Below are positions 35,984 through 45,600 of a DNA stretch of 64,000 nt, one piece after another. Numbering within the stretch: the first letter of the stretch is position 1; each line of letters starts with the position of its first letter. The position numbers and the translations under genes are program-made. The notes under the pieces are model-generated. The model saw only the letters and a program-made list of their open reading frames with translations, did not search any database and was not told the DNA's origin. Source of the DNA: Nitrosarchaeum sp. (GTDB taxonomy: Archaea > Thermoproteota > Nitrososphaeria > Nitrososphaerales > Nitrosopumilaceae); contig BGOU01000010.1 of the NCBI GenBank assembly GCA_003569705.1, positions 62,001 through 126,000 on the forward strand, read 5' to 3'.

Positions 35984-36349
35984 TTAACTCCAGACTTTTT
36001 CTTTAAACGTCCATTTTTTATTTAAAATAAAATTACTAAATGCTGCAGTTGCAACTGCTAACACTAGTGAAACTGGATATGAGACACTTAACTCATCCAC
36101 CAAATAATACACCATTCCAATCTGAATTAATGCACCAATTGAGCTAAATCCTGCAAACTTGCCAAACTGAATGGCAGTCCTTTTGGCAGTGAAATCCCTA
36201 TCTTCAAACGTCCAATATTTATTCAAAAAGAAATTACTGGTAATTGAGAACATAATTCCAAGTATGGTTGCATGAATATACCACATATTCAAACTCGATG
36301 TGACCAAAATAGATGTGAGATAATTAACTCCCAAGCCCGCTTGCTCCAA
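35984..36349 (-). CDS. GtrA-like membrane domain, probably the 3' part of the GT2 gene
   Basis: The 121 residues form four hydrophobic helices of the GtrA family, with NFFLNKYWTFED and its repeat NFILNKKWTFKE, which flank the helices in this family. The TTG start lies inside the GT2 gene (26-nt overlap). The natural N-terminal helix of GtrA begins in the other frame (KAARFFSVGASGLG), so removing one G from a GGG run near 36330 would fuse the two into one GT2-GtrA protein. Confidence 0.8.
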   Translation of the reverse strand: MEQAGLGVNYLTSILVTSSLNMWYIHATILGIMFSITSNFFLNKYWTFEDRDFTAKRTAIQFGKFAGFSSIGALIQIGMVYYLVDELSVSYPVSLVLAVATAAFSNFILNKKWTFKEKVWS

Positions 36350-37142
36350 CTGAAAAGAATCTTGCAGCCTTTGATACGAATTTTACTGATTGTCTTGTTT
36401 CATTTTGCTGCTCTTTTTTTCCATATCTGTAAAGATTTCCAACAGCATGGATGTATTCTAAAATGGTTTTTGTTCCAAGTTTACTTTTTCCATTTTCTCT
36501 ATCAGAAAACGTATATGGAATTTCCTTTATTGATACACCTTTTACCTTTACAATCATCTCTAGGAGAATCTTGTAACCTATCGCGTCAAAGTTGATTCCT
36601 TTGATTATGTCTTTGTTAAATGCAAAAAATCCTGACATTGGATCTGATTCCTTTATGCCCAGACCTTTCTTTGCAATAATTGTGGCAATCTTGCTGATCA
36701 TTTTTCGTTTTATTGACCAACCCTGTATTGAACCTCCGTTGAGATATCTTGATGCAACAACAATGTCTGTTTTTGATTGTTTTAGTGCATCAACAAGTTT
36801 TGGTATGAGTTGTGGTGGATGAGAAAAATCACTGTCCATCACAACAACGATCTTGCCTTTTGCCTGCTGTATTCCATTTAATATTGCAGAGCTTAGACTT
36901 TCTCGTGTTTTTCGATTTATGACATTAACTGTATATCTTGTTTTTTCCTTTAATGAATTAAAATAATCCTCAGCAATTCTACCAGTGCCATCAGGTGAGT
37001 TGTCATCTACTACTATTGCTTCAACTATGGTGTTTTTTGGCAGGTGCTCTTTGATTAAATGTAATATCCCTTTGATATTCTCAGACTCGTTATATGTGGG
37101 AATTATTATTGATACCTCTGTATTCATTACACTTGACAACAC
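36324..37142 (-). CDS. Dolichol-phosphate-sugar synthase-like glycosyltransferase (GT2)
   Basis: The 272-residue GT-A enzyme has VSIIIPTYNESENI, VVDDNSPDGTG and the metal-binding VVMDSDFSHPP, then SRYLNGG and the DPMSGFFAF segment. These fit dolichyl-phosphate mannose/glucose synthases. It should load a sugar onto a polyprenyl phosphate for surface glycosylation. It ends just after the first residues of a GtrA domain, evidence that the stop arises from a frameshift (see previous entry). Confidence 0.87.
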   Translation of the reverse strand: MLSSVMNTEVSIIIPTYNESENIKGILHLIKEHLPKNTIVEAIVVDDNSPDGTGRIAEDYFNSLKEKTRYTVNVINRKTRESLSSAILNGIQQAKGKIVVVMDSDFSHPPQLIPKLVDALKQSKTDIVVASRYLNGGSIQGWSIKRKMISKIATIIAKKGLGIKESDPMSGFFAFNKDIIKGINFDAIGYKILLEMIVKVKGVSIKEIPYTFSDRENGKSKLGTKTILEYIHAVGNLYRYGKKEQQNETRQSVKFVSKAARFFSVGASGLGS

Positions 37143-37191
37143 AAATTCACCAGATTTATCTCATATTAAATTTTCAAATTGTAAAATTTGA

Positions 37192-38631
37192 CTATCTTAC
37201 ACGTATGCCCTCACGGATTTCGATCTTTGTTGCCTCCCCATTGGCTTGCATGTTTGTGTATGGATATATCTTGGAATCAAAACCTGCAATCGTCCCCTCA
37301 AAAGTCTGTGTTGTTGTAGTTTTATCTAGTTCATTTTGTAGTTGAGGACCACGTGTCAGATCAATACGATAGTGCTCATCTACCATTATGACTGTTTTTT
37401 CAGTGGTTATTGGATGAAATAATATGTCTGAATAGTCTTTTGGGACATTTTCTCGCTCAAACACATCATACAATATCCAGGAATAGACAGGACTTGTAAG
37501 AATCGTAACCCCGTCATTATAATTTTCTAAAACATAAGATAATGCCTGAAATTGATTATCTGATATGTCATTAATAATCAAAAGCGTCGTACTAGTGAAA
37601 CCAAAAATTAAAACCCCTGACACAATTCCAACATACACTGATTTTTTTTTGATTATGCCATACTTGCGAATAGATTCCATCAATATGCCTGCAGCAATAC
37701 ACATTACTGGAATTATCATCATCCAGTGAAAGTACTGCTTGTATCCCACGATACTTAGAAATATTACAAATGGAATAAACCACAACAAGAGAAATTTGTC
37801 TCTGCGCAATACTGCAAGGGTTATGCCTGATAAACCCAATACAAACATCAGCGGATCAATGACTGCAAAAAATCCAAATATATCTAATACACTGTTTGTT
37901 CTCTGTGTTTGCCATAGCACACCTTTCTGCCAAAGATCAAATTGATCAAGTGTAATTGCATTGACAGGCCATATTAGCGGAATCAACAAAAATGGAATTA
38001 GTAGCAGTAACACATCAGAAATCTTTTTTCTGTCTGCGTATACAATCCATGCAACTACAAAGATCATTGTAAATGCAGGTATTTTTGTAAATACTGCCAA
38101 ACCCAACAAGCATCCTGAAAAAATAATTAACACTGATTTGTGTTTTGTTTTAGTAGAATAGATTGCCAGTAAAATTGCTCCTAATACAAGTGGCATCAAA
38201 ATAGAATCAAGTAGTATTCTTTTGAAAATCCATGTAAATGGCAGTACTGCAAAGAGTGATGCTGATAGAAATGCAATATTTATTCCGTATTTGATTTGAA
38301 CAATTTTATAGATTAGAAATGTATCAAGCACTGCTAATACCCCCATGAATATTCTGGGAATCATGTACAATGACTGTAATGAATCTGGGTCCGTAGATGG
38401 CTTTAACTCTGAATAGTGTGTCATGGCAAGAATTGACGCAATTGCAATTTGACCAAAATATGGGTGGTCATACACATTACCTTCCTGTGGATTTCCAGTA
38501 TCTAGAAGATTTACTGCACGTCTCATGTAAATTCCCTCATCAAAAAATACATCTGGATATCCGACAGGATTCCAGAGATGGATAAAACCTGAAAGCAAAA
38601 TTGGAATCAACAAGAAAAATAACTTATTCAA
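37192..38631 (-). CDS. GT39/ArnT-like membrane glycosyltransferase
   Basis: The 479-residue protein has about ten to eleven hydrophobic helices and the catalytic FFDEGIYMRRA (about 29-39) in the first extracytoplasmic loop, the Asp-Glu pair of GT-C mannosyl/aminoarabinosyl transferases. It takes sugar from a polyprenyl carrier, so it is the likely partner of the GT2 enzyme 49 nt downstream on the same strand. Confidence 0.85.
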   Translation of the reverse strand: MNKLFFLLIPILLSGFIHLWNPVGYPDVFFDEGIYMRRAVNLLDTGNPQEGNVYDHPYFGQIAIASILAMTHYSELKPSTDPDSLQSLYMIPRIFMGVLAVLDTFLIYKIVQIKYGINIAFLSASLFAVLPFTWIFKRILLDSILMPLVLGAILLAIYSTKTKHKSVLIIFSGCLLGLAVFTKIPAFTMIFVVAWIVYADRKKISDVLLLLIPFLLIPLIWPVNAITLDQFDLWQKGVLWQTQRTNSVLDIFGFFAVIDPLMFVLGLSGITLAVLRRDKFLLLWFIPFVIFLSIVGYKQYFHWMMIIPVMCIAAGILMESIRKYGIIKKKSVYVGIVSGVLIFGFTSTTLLIINDISDNQFQALSYVLENYNDGVTILTSPVYSWILYDVFERENVPKDYSDILFHPITTEKTVIMVDEHYRIDLTRGPQLQNELDKTTTTQTFEGTIAGFDSKIYPYTNMQANGEATKIEIREGIRVR

Positions 38632-38742
38632 TTGCTATCTTATCTTGATGAATAATGGCACTTTTAAATTAATTATACTTGTGTTAATCTAACAAAATTA
38701 TTCTGTTCTTCTCTAGTTCTAAATTTTATTATCATTATGAAA

Positions 38743-38991
38743 TTAACTACGCATTGATACTTCGTTTCCTGTAGATGCCAGTAGGCCAAGTCCTGCTCCT
38801 GGGTAGGTAGTGATTATCATCAAAGTTTCACATGCCAGACATAAGACAGATGGTGTATAGTCTGTGTTTTCTTGAGTTGGACCAGTTGATGCCAATACTG
38901 CATCCTCTATGATGTTTTGACTATTACAATCCACGCATGTTGATGGTTTATGAGAAAGACGTTTTATTTTTTTGATGTAATAATGAACCAT
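38743..38991 (-). CDS. 82-residue zinc-binding protein
   Basis: It contains TCVDCNSQNIIED and VLCLACETLMII, two CxxC pairs about 31 residues apart, a rubredoxin-like or ribbon arrangement. A glycine-rich C-terminus (PGAGLGLLASTG) follows. The function is unknown. It is divergent from the downstream aldo/keto reductase. Confidence 0.65.
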   Translation of the reverse strand: MVHYYIKKIKRLSHKPSTCVDCNSQNIIEDAVLASTGPTQENTDYTPSVLCLACETLMIITTYPGAGLGLLASTGNEVSMRS

Positions 38992-39112
38992 ATGGATATT
39001 CTATCTGCTTGGTGATTCTTAAATTAATTGATTATCCCTCACTGATCTTTTATCTATTGTTATCCTGTCATATCTTTGCATACCCATAAAATAAAGTAAA
39101 ATTCTACATGAT

Positions 39113-40111
39113 TTGGTGTTAAACTCAAAAACTATCCTTGCTGATGATTTACCAATATTCCGAATCTTAAATGGAATGTGGCAGGTCTCTGGTGGACATG
39201 GACAGATTAATCAGGAATCTGCTATTTCAGAGATGCTCAAATATCACAAAAATGGATTTACCACATGGGATTTGGCTGATATCTATGGTCCTGCCGAATC
39301 ATACATTGGAGAATTTAGAAAACAATTACCTCAAATAGAGATATCAAAATCACAAGCACTGACTAAATTTGTACCAAATCCAGGACCTATGACAAAGTCT
39401 ATCGTGGAATATCATATTGACCAGTCACTACACAAAATGAATACTGATTCACTTGACTTAGTACAGTTTCATTGGTGGGATTACAATAATCCTAGTTATC
39501 TTGATGCCCTTAGTCATTTATTAAAACTACAAGATGATGGAAAAATCAAACATCTTGGTTTGACAAACTTTGATACCATGCGAGTCAAAATAATTATTGA
39601 AAAAGGATTCAAACTAGTATCCAATCAGGTACAATACTCTATTTTAGATCAAAGACCTGAAAAATTAATGGCTCCATTTTGTCAAAAACATGGAATGCAT
39701 CTTCTCACATATGGTACTTTGTTAGGCGGATTTTTATCTGAAAAATATCTAGATTCTCCAGACCCACACAGGGCAGACCTGGTTACTTCTAGTCTGCAAA
39801 AATATCACAACATGATTGATGCATGGGGTGGATGGAAATTATTTCAAGAGTTATTGCACGCCTTATCTCAAATAGCAAAAAAACATGATTCTAGTATTGC
39901 AAATGTATCTGCAAAATTTATCTTAGATAAACCTGCAGTTGCAGGTGTGATAATTGGTGCACGCCTTGGGATATCTGAACATAGAGAAGATAATGCCCGA
40001 GTCTTTGATTTGCAGTTAGACTCTCAAGATCACACCATGTTAAATTCCGTTATTGGTAAATCAAATGACCTTTTTGATATAATTGGTGACTGTGGAGATG
40101 AGTATCGATAG
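39113..40111 (+). CDS. Aldo/keto reductase
   Basis: The 332-residue TIM-barrel reductase has FTTWDLADIYGPAE (catalytic Asp and Tyr), KSQALTKF (Lys) and LVQFHWW (His), and a GVIIGARLGISEH cofactor site. Sequence differs clearly from the family member at 11773-12882. The substrate is unknown. It starts with TTG; a GTG at 39116 is equally possible. Confidence 0.87.
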   Translation: MVLNSKTILADDLPIFRILNGMWQVSGGHGQINQESAISEMLKYHKNGFTTWDLADIYGPAESYIGEFRKQLPQIEISKSQALTKFVPNPGPMTKSIVEYHIDQSLHKMNTDSLDLVQFHWWDYNNPSYLDALSHLLKLQDDGKIKHLGLTNFDTMRVKIIIEKGFKLVSNQVQYSILDQRPEKLMAPFCQKHGMHLLTYGTLLGGFLSEKYLDSPDPHRADLVTSSLQKYHNMIDAWGGWKLFQELLHALSQIAKKHDSSIANVSAKFILDKPAVAGVIIGARLGISEHREDNARVFDLQLDSQDHTMLNSVIGKSNDLFDIIGDCGDEYR

Positions 40112-40167
40112 TGTTTTCTGGGAATTTAAAATTTGTTAATCTCTGGCAAAAACGGTAAAAATCAGAT

Positions 40168-40255
40168 AGTAATCAAAACCAATCAGTTATCCATTGACAA
40201 CTGAGCACCAATTCTCTTGTTACATACCATTGATGTTTGGAATTATTTGATTACT
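40168..40255. repeat. 10-bp inverted repeat in an intergenic region
   Basis: AGTAATCAAA (40168-40177) and TTTGATTACT (40246-40255) could pair across a 68-nt loop between the aldo/keto reductase and a convergent small gene. The remaining spacer shows no gene. It may mark a 3' structure, but the loop is long and the arms AT-rich. Confidence 0.4.
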
Positions 40256-40360
40256 ACCTGAGGTTATATCGCACCAATGAAATAAAAAGACTATTCTGTA
40301 AATTCTTAACATTCGTTTATTTTTATAATAAATTTTGTATGAAATTAAAACTGGAAATGT

Positions 40361-40570
40361 TTAATCTTCTTTTGACTGGTAATTTTCTATAATTTTTTGA
40401 ACATTGGCAAGAATTATCTCGCTAATCTCTTTGTATTCCATGCCTGATGTTTTCATGAGTTTCATTTGATCTAAAATTGCAAATTGAACTCTCCCTTGCA
40501 ACTGATCTATTACGCCAAATCCTTCTTTTGGAAATTCTGTTATGAAAATTTCTGATTCATCTTTATCCAA
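40361..40570 (-). CDS. 69-residue hypothetical protein
   Basis: An acidic, mostly helical peptide with a start at TTG 40570 and a TATA-like ATATTTTAAT about 28 nt upstream. No motif is recognised. It lies 57 nt from the next minus-strand gene and may be transcribed separately. Confidence 0.6.
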   Translation of the reverse strand: MDKDESEIFITEFPKEGFGVIDQLQGRVQFAILDQMKLMKTSGMEYKEISEIILANVQKIIENYQSKED

Positions 40571-40627
40571 TTCACTTCTCTTTGAGGAACGACATTAAAA
40601 TATCTAGTTCTTGATATGTGGATTATT

Positions 40628-40978
40628 CTACTCATTCCATATTGGCTGTTTTTTCAACCATGATATTAAATCTCTATAAAGATGACTTTTTTGTACGTTT
40701 AAAACATTGATTTCCATATTGGTTGATAATTTTGCCGTCTTGGTATAGTGTTCATATTTTGCAAATATGACTTTGTCCAAATATGTTTGGCCTTGAATTT
40801 CTTTTTTTGCCAACTCTTCTGATTCAGTCATTGCAAAGCATGCAAATAAAACTCCATCAACCCAATATGCACTGCCTGATTCAAGTGATGCCATCATGCT
40901 GAGCAGATCATCTAAACTTAGTTTGATCAAATCTCTGACATAGATGGTTTTGTATGCTTCATGAATAAAATCAGTCAT
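40628..40978 (-). CDS. 116-residue hypothetical protein
   Basis: The product is helical with a central VDGVLFACFAMTESEE segment, and no metal site or membrane helix. It begins with ATG. The family is not recognised; codon use matches that of its neighbours. Confidence 0.65.
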   Translation of the reverse strand: MTDFIHEAYKTIYVRDLIKLSLDDLLSMMASLESGSAYWVDGVLFACFAMTESEELAKKEIQGQTYLDKVIFAKYEHYTKTAKLSTNMEINVLNVQKSHLYRDLISWLKKQPIWNE

Positions 40979-41098
40979 TTTCTATCTACTCATGGGTTGA
41001 TTTTGACTTTATTTTAAGCCTAGTTTAGAATCCTGAGGGAAACGACTGTAATTGACAAATCCGAATAGAAAATATCCTACATACGTGTATTGAGTGAT

Positions 41099-41236
41099 AT
41101 GACCCAAGCCAAATCTGAGGCACAAAAAAACAAAAATAATAAAAAAAAGCCTGCAAACCTAATGAAAAAAGAATATTTGGAATCACTTGAGGAATTAAAA
41201 AAATCCATTAAAGAAAATCAAAAAGATAGGGAATAG
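41099..41236 (+). CDS. 45-residue lysine-rich peptide
   Basis: A short ATG frame with a poly-basic first half (QKNKNNKKKP) and an amphipathic helix (YLESLEELKKSIKEN). An AAAATATCC box lies about 27 nt upstream. Similar in style to the peptide at 5181-5297. It could bind nucleic acid or RNA polymerase, but this is speculation. Confidence 0.5.
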   Translation: MTQAKSEAQKNKNNKKKPANLMKKEYLESLEELKKSIKENQKDRE

Positions 41237-41287
41237 ACTTTCAAAGTGCATGAATTACTTTAAAAATCAACTAGTCGTTTTAAAATT

Positions 41288-42490
41288 ATGGATTTTACAG
41301 CAGCACTAAAACTAATCCACGCAAATTTCTTTTTTGTAGACATTGTAGGCTTGTCCGATATTTCAATGTCGACAAAAACACAGATCAAAAAAATTGAAAC
41401 ATTAAACAGATGTATTTCAGAATGTCATGCTTTCACATCAGTTCCAAAAGAATCCTTGATAATGCTTCCAACTGGAGACGGATGCTGTCTCGGATTTTTA
41501 CAAGGACCTGAATTGCCCCTATTATTAGCAATTGAGCTTCATCATAAACTAGATGAATACAACAAAGCAAAGATACCAAGTGAAACTGTAAGAGTAAGAG
41601 TTGGATTACACAGTGGAAATTGTTTTCTTACAAATGATTTACTTGGAAACAGAAACACTTGGGGACCTGGAATAATTTATGCAAGAAGAGTCATGGACTT
41701 TGGCGATGATGGACACATACTAGTATCCCCTACAATGGCAGAAGATCTAAGATCATTATCAGATGAGTATAGACACATAATTCACCCAGTCCACGATGTT
41801 GTCTTAAAACATGGACAAACAATGTTATTGTATTCAGTGTATGGAGAAAATTTTGGAAACAAAAAACATCCAGAGAAAGGAGCATCGATTAGAAGCAAAT
41901 ATGGCGAAGAGACCATGCGCCTTCAAAAAACGACATTATACCCGTCAGTCAATGTTGAGTTAACTGTGATGGACCCAAAAAAAATGCTTGTCCAACATAA
42001 AAGAACATATGAAATTATAAACAAATCAAATGAACCAATCAAAAACGTACTGCATGGAATTGCAATGGATGTAAAAAAAGAAGACATTAATGATCTTAAC
42101 ATCCAAGTTTTTGACGAAAAACATAGAGAGTGCAAAATTACCAGCATCAATGTAGACAAGCCTGATTGCAAGGAATTTACAACAGAGTTTAGCGAACCAA
42201 TTACTAAAGAAGACATGGGTAGAAAATACACTTTGGTGTATGAAGTAGAAGAACCTGAGCGATATTTTGAAAATGCATTTCTGGTGGACTGTCAGCATTA
42301 CATGATGTCATTCAAATATCCTACCGGAATGGGCATAAAATGTCCTGAGATATATGAAATTAGTCAGGAATCCGAGACAAAAATCAAATCATCAATAATT
42401 CCATCAATAGAGAAAGGAAGTAATTTTGAAGTGGTGAAATGGGAGATGAATAATCTTCTAAAAGGCAAAACATTGCGAATAGAGTGGTAA
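41288..42490 (+). CDS. Class III nucleotidyl-cyclase-like protein
   Basis: Residues 10-185 match class III cyclases: FVDIVGLS with D18, LPTGDGCCLGF with D64 (the two metal aspartates), then VRVGLHSGN. The later helix reads GPGIIYARRV, where the usual VN-x-A-x-R has lost its Asn, so activity is uncertain. Residues 200-400 form a beta-rich domain of unknown type. It starts at ATG with a CTTTAAAAATC box about 26 nt upstream. Substrate (ATP or GTP) is unknown. Confidence 0.75.
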   Translation: MDFTAALKLIHANFFFVDIVGLSDISMSTKTQIKKIETLNRCISECHAFTSVPKESLIMLPTGDGCCLGFLQGPELPLLLAIELHHKLDEYNKAKIPSETVRVRVGLHSGNCFLTNDLLGNRNTWGPGIIYARRVMDFGDDGHILVSPTMAEDLRSLSDEYRHIIHPVHDVVLKHGQTMLLYSVYGENFGNKKHPEKGASIRSKYGEETMRLQKTTLYPSVNVELTVMDPKKMLVQHKRTYEIINKSNEPIKNVLHGIAMDVKKEDINDLNIQVFDEKHRECKITSINVDKPDCKEFTTEFSEPITKEDMGRKYTLVYEVEEPERYFENAFLVDCQHYMMSFKYPTGMGIKCPEIYEISQESETKIKSSIIPSIEKGSNFEVVKWEMNNLLKGKTLRIEW

Positions 42491-42553
42491 GTCAATAATG
42501 TGTAATTTTTTGAACACACTAGAAATAATATGTCATATTTGTCCGTATCATTT

Positions 42554-42619
42554 ATGAGTAAAAATTACATTCCTGAAAAAATATTAAAAAAACTAGCTAA
42601 AGAATCAGATGAGAACTAG
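42554..42619 (+). CDS. 21-residue micro-ORF, SK-x-IPE-type
   Basis: The frame encodes MSKNYIPEKILKKLAKESDE. A TAATATGT box lies about 27 nt upstream. Its stop shares CTAG with the stop of the convergent SBBP gene. A related peptide (MSKAKIPYLPEDVLRK) occurs at 46741. The shared core P-E-x-[IV]-L-[KR]-K suggests a real family. Confidence 0.45.
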   Translation: MSKNYIPEKILKKLAKESDEN

Positions 42620-45600
42620 TTTACTTTGATAGACCCAACTTTTACTAGATACTGTATTCCATTTACAAATGTTTGATCATCAATTTCTCCACTTGACCAC
42701 CACTTTGCATTGTTTTTAATCCATTTAGGAATGCTATCATCTGTGTTTTCTGTCGGTGTATTTTTTTCTACAGTTATGACATTATGTTTTACTAAATACT
42801 GTATTCCATTTACAAATGTCTGATCATCAATTTCTCCACTTGACCACCACTTTGCATTGTTTTTAATCCAGTCTGGAAGTAGTAGTGATGCCGCGTTATT
42901 TTGCTCTGATGTATACCCTGTAGCAAACGTGTATTGTTTTGTTCCAGTACACTGGTCTGCATATATTTTTTCATAAAATTCATCTCGTTTATCTTTGGCG
43001 ATAATTGAAAAGTCCATAACATCTGATGTGATTGGACTGGACAGTACAACCATTCGTTTTTCATCATGCAGATATGGCTGGTCTGCTGGCATTCCAGCCA
43101 AGTTCATACTGCTTTCTTTTTCTACACGTACATTCATCGGACCACATGTGGTATCAGCTAGAATAGTAATCTGGTTTGCATCGCATTTATCATAACTGAT
43201 TTCATAGATTCGCAAGGATTTCCCATTGCCAAATCCACTCTCATCGCAATTATCTTTGAGTAACCCTAGGAAACTTCCTGCAGCACCAATTCCAGCTGCA
43301 GCGTTAGCTGTGACACTTCCTGCCACTCCTCCTATGGCAAACTTTGATGTGGAAGGAGTACTGGCAGTTGCAGTAAATCCTCCAGAGAAAGTAGAGATGG
43401 TAGTAGTGAGTGATTCACTTGTCTGAAAGCTTTTATCTCCACTGGAATCGTGGAAAACTTTAATCTCTGAACTCGTAAATCCACTAGCAGTTAATTCTGC
43501 CTGTGTAAAGTTGAATGCTACAGGACATCCAGCTGTACATGACGCAGTGGTAGAGAAATCAACTACAGTTCCAAGAAATGTAATGGATGCGGCAGAACTT
43601 CCAGAATCTGTTGTTACTACTGTGACATTGCCTGATATTCCGGATGGAAGTGTAAAAGATACTTTATTGGTAGAAGGCAATGTAACTTCCAATGTACCTG
43701 CTGCAGGCAGTGTTTTGATTACTGATACACCGGCAGTTACAGTAGTTTTTGTTACAGATAGTAATGCACTCACACTATCCGATATTCCTAATGAGTCAGA
43801 GAGTGATCGAGAAGCACCTGTTGGTGAGGATGATACATTGCAGTCAAAGTTTGATATAAAGACATCCTGACTGTCGGGAGTGGTATCGTATGCACCTACA
43901 GTACTAGGATAATTAGTTGTGTGAGCATTAGTATAACCAGTAATGTAGACATTACCAGAGCTGTCAAGTGCAATACCATTCCCACGATCATCACTACTAC
44001 CGCCAACAAAAGTAGATGCAGATAATGAGGTTAGGGCAGAATTGAACTTGCTGACAAAGACATCATAGTTGCCATTATGTGTAGTATTGTATGCACCTGC
44101 AGTAAAAGGATAATCAGTTGTGCTATCAAAAGTGTAGCCAGTAATGTAGACATTACCAGAGCTGTCAAGTGCAATGCTATTTCCAGTATCATCACTACTA
44201 CCGCCAACAAAAGTAGATGCAGATAATGAGGTTAGGGCAGAATTGAACTTGCTGACAAAGACATCATAGTTGCCATTATGTGTAGTATTGTATGCACCTG
44301 CAGTAAAAGGATAATCAGTTGTGCTATCAAAAGTGTAGCCAGTAATGTAGACATTACCAGAGCTGTCAAGTGCAATGCTATTTCCAACATCCACAGCACT
44401 TCCACCAACAAAAGTAGATGCAGATAATGAGGTTAGGGCAGAATTAAGTTTGCTGACAAAGACATCATCACCACCATTATGAGTAGTATCGTATGCACCT
44501 GCAGTAAAAGGATAATCAGTTGTGCTATCCGTAGTGTAGCCAGTAATGTAGACATTACCAGAGCTGTCAAGTGCAATGCTATTTCCAGTATCACTACCAC
44601 TTCCACCAACAAAAGTAGATGCAGATAATGAGGTTAGGGCAGAATTAAGTTTGCTGACAAAGACATCCTCACTACCACCATTATGAGTAGTATCGTATGC
44701 ACCTGCAGTAAAAGGATAATCAGTTGTGCTATCCGTAGTGTAGCCAGTAATGTAGACATTACCAGAGCTGTCAAGTGCAATACTAGTCCCACGATCATCA
44801 CTACTACCGCCAACAAAAGTAGATGCAGATAATGAGGTTAGGGCAGAATTGAACTTGCTGACAAAGACATCATAGTCGCCATCACCACCATTATGAGTAG
44901 TATCGTATGCACCTGCAGTAAAAGGATAATCAGTTGTGCTATCAGTAGTGTAGCCAGTAATGTAGACATTACCAGAGCTGTCAAGTGCAATACTAGTCCC
45001 ACGATCATCACTACTACCGCCAACAAAAGTAGATGCAGATAATGAGGTTAGGGCAGAATTGAACTTGCTGACAAAGACATCATAGTCGCCATCACCACCA
45101 TTATGAGTAGTATCGTATGCACCTGCAGTAAAAGGATAATCAGTTGTGCTATCCGTAGTGTAGCCAGTAATGTAGACATTACCAGAACTGTCCCGAACAA
45201 TACTATTCCCTTGATCAACATCACTCCCTCCAATAAACGTCGATGCAATTAATGGATCAATTACAAGATCAAATCTAGGATCATATGACAAAACAGAAAA
45301 CCCATATGTCGTTGAATCCAAAACATCATAGGAAACTGGAATGTCGTGTTTTTCACCATCAATTACTTGGTATGCAATTGGGTTTGAGAGAAACACATCT
45401 CCAAGATCAGTATCTATTTTTAATTCATGCTCAGATATTCCAATACTTGAAATGCCATCAAATGACATTTGGATGTTTGATGGATTACCACCTGGGTGTA
45501 TGGTAAATATTTTTTCCATGTTGTTCCCATGAGCTTTTAGATCAACATCCACATTATCCCATATCTGACCTAATGAGACATAGTTGTATGTTGGAATATT

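Noticed and set aside
43226-43870. Long plus-strand open frames opposite the SBBP gene
   Set aside because: They are antisense to a protein with clear repeats and carry no recognisable domain. Long opposite frames are expected over repetitive coding DNA.
43845-45243. Regular repeats that could suggest a CRISPR array
   Set aside because: The units are about 200 nt, coding, in frame and lack short repeat-spacer alternation. They encode propeller blades.
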